Shown one piece after another: positions 15,504-15,929 of a stretch of 15,929 bases of DNA. The DNA comes from Bacteroidales bacterium. Lineage in GTDB: Bacteria; Bacteroidota; Bacteroidia; Bacteroidales; Bacteroidaceae. How positions within the stretch are numbered: position 1 is the stretch's first letter; each line of letters opens with the position of its first letter. Position numbers and translations under genes: made by a program. Below the pieces are notes generated by a model. The model made no database searches, was not told the origin of the DNA, and saw only the letters and a list, made by a program, of their open reading frames with translations. Where the stretch lies: NCBI GenBank assembly GCA_004557285.1, contig SFEK01000039.1, forward strand, positions 1 through 15,929. Direction: 5' to 3'.

Positions 15504-15698
15504 CTATGGCTCAATGCGCCACTCGTTTTGTAGCAGCCACAGGAGCACGGCGGTAAAGATGATGTGGGAAATGAACAATGCCCAGAAATACCAGTGGTCG
15601 TATGTGTCAATCCATCCCAGCACCAACATGTAAATCAAATTCGCAATGCAGACGACCAGTGTCAGCCTCAACAGTCTTTTGTAAGTCTTGAATCTCAT
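15504..15698 (-). CDS. Small two-helix membrane protein, unknown function
   Basis: A 64-residue protein starting MRFKTYKRLLRL. A basic N-terminus is followed by two hydrophobic segments at about 11-30 and 37-56 joined by DTYDHWYF. Both ends should lie in the cytoplasm by the positive-inside rule. I do not recognise a family. Support for a real gene comes from its membrane-like composition and from a TAACTTTG promoter motif about 60 bp upstream. It is convergent with rsmD at 10 bp. The pair may share overlapping 3' transcripts. Confidence 0.65.
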   Translation of the reverse strand: MRFKTYKRLLRLTLVVCIANLIYMLVLGWIDTYDHWYFWALFISHIIFTAVLLWLLQNEWRIEP

Positions 15699-15756
15699 CT
15701 TTTCTTATATGTTTAATTGATGATTAATAAGCATATTTTTATATTATTCCATGCTG

Positions 15757-15788
15757 CAAAGTTATGAATAATTATGCTCTCGCTCCAA
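15757..15788 (-). promoter_or_regulatory. Candidate promoter of the small membrane protein gene
   Basis: The minus strand reads TAACTTTG (rc of 15757-15764), matching TAnnTTTG, with TTG (rc of 15786-15788) 21 nt upstream. The leader would be about 50 nt and AT-rich. Confidence 0.5.
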
Positions 15789-15929
15789 CTTTTTATCGCA
15801 TTGTTTTTTGAGGTGTTACATCGCTGTTTTTTTTGCTTAAAATGCAGTGATATAATGAGTTAAGTGCAAATGTTACAATGGATGTAACGCTCATTTGTAA
15901 CACTTTCAACGCCTCATTTTCCTTTCTTG
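15789..15929. other. AT-rich intergenic end with TGTTACA-type words
   Basis: No gene is visible here. TGTTACA occurs at 15814 and 15871, TGTAAC at 15883 and TGTAACA at 15896. GTTACA-ATGGA-TGTAAC (15872-15888) is a perfect 6-bp inverted repeat. The T-rich surroundings suggest an upstream regulatory region for a gene beyond the right edge. Confidence 0.4.

Overview
The window looks like ordinary chromosomal DNA from a Bacteroidota species, probably Prevotellaceae (Prevotella/Segatella-like). Four things point there. Promoters match the Bacteroidota -7 element TAnnTTTG, in the best cases with TTTG or TTTTG 19 nt upstream. Clear Shine-Dalgarno sequences are absent. A DUF3822 gene, as far as I know a Bacteroidota family, sits directly before rsmD. 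Coding DNA is of medium GC with AT-rich gaps. I see no rRNA, tRNA, CRISPR array, insertion sequence or phage gene.

Layout, left to right. (1) At 1-68 the minus strand holds what may be the first codons of a type I restriction R-subunit-like gene, apparently frameshifted and cut by the edge. (2) A DUF2461 gene (minus). (3) A minus-strand operon etfB-etfA-acyl-CoA dehydrogenase with a strong promoter (4657-4687) and an intrinsic terminator (886-925). (4) A META-domain lipoprotein and, upstream of it, an exported prolyl oligopeptidase, both minus. (5) A YqhD/BDH-type iron-containing alcohol dehydrogenase on plus. Its promoter motif mirrors that of the peptidase in a perfect 10-bp inverted repeat. 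It ends in a long bidirectional terminator. (6) A PhoR/PhoB-like sensor kinase and response regulator (minus). The regulator's promoter carries four 7-bp units spaced exactly 11 bp, resembling a Pho-box array. (7) rmuC and a RecD-like helicase (minus). (8) Divergently, a DUF3822 gene and rsmD (plus). (9) A 64-aa two-helix membrane protein (minus), then an AT-rich intergenic end with several TGTTACA-type words.

Functionally the window combines flavin-based electron transfer (EtfAB with an acyl-CoA dehydrogenase), aldehyde/alcohol redox, extracytoplasmic peptide hydrolysis, a two-component system that may regulate itself, DNA processing (RmuC, RecD-like helicase) and 16S rRNA methylation. I did not find an obvious undescribed multi-gene system. 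The most interesting signals are regulatory: the 11-bp repeat array before the response regulator, the TGTTACA cluster at the right edge, the mirror-image promoters, and a terminator whose loop contains a stop codon. The possible electron-bifurcating character of the ETF is also worth a look.
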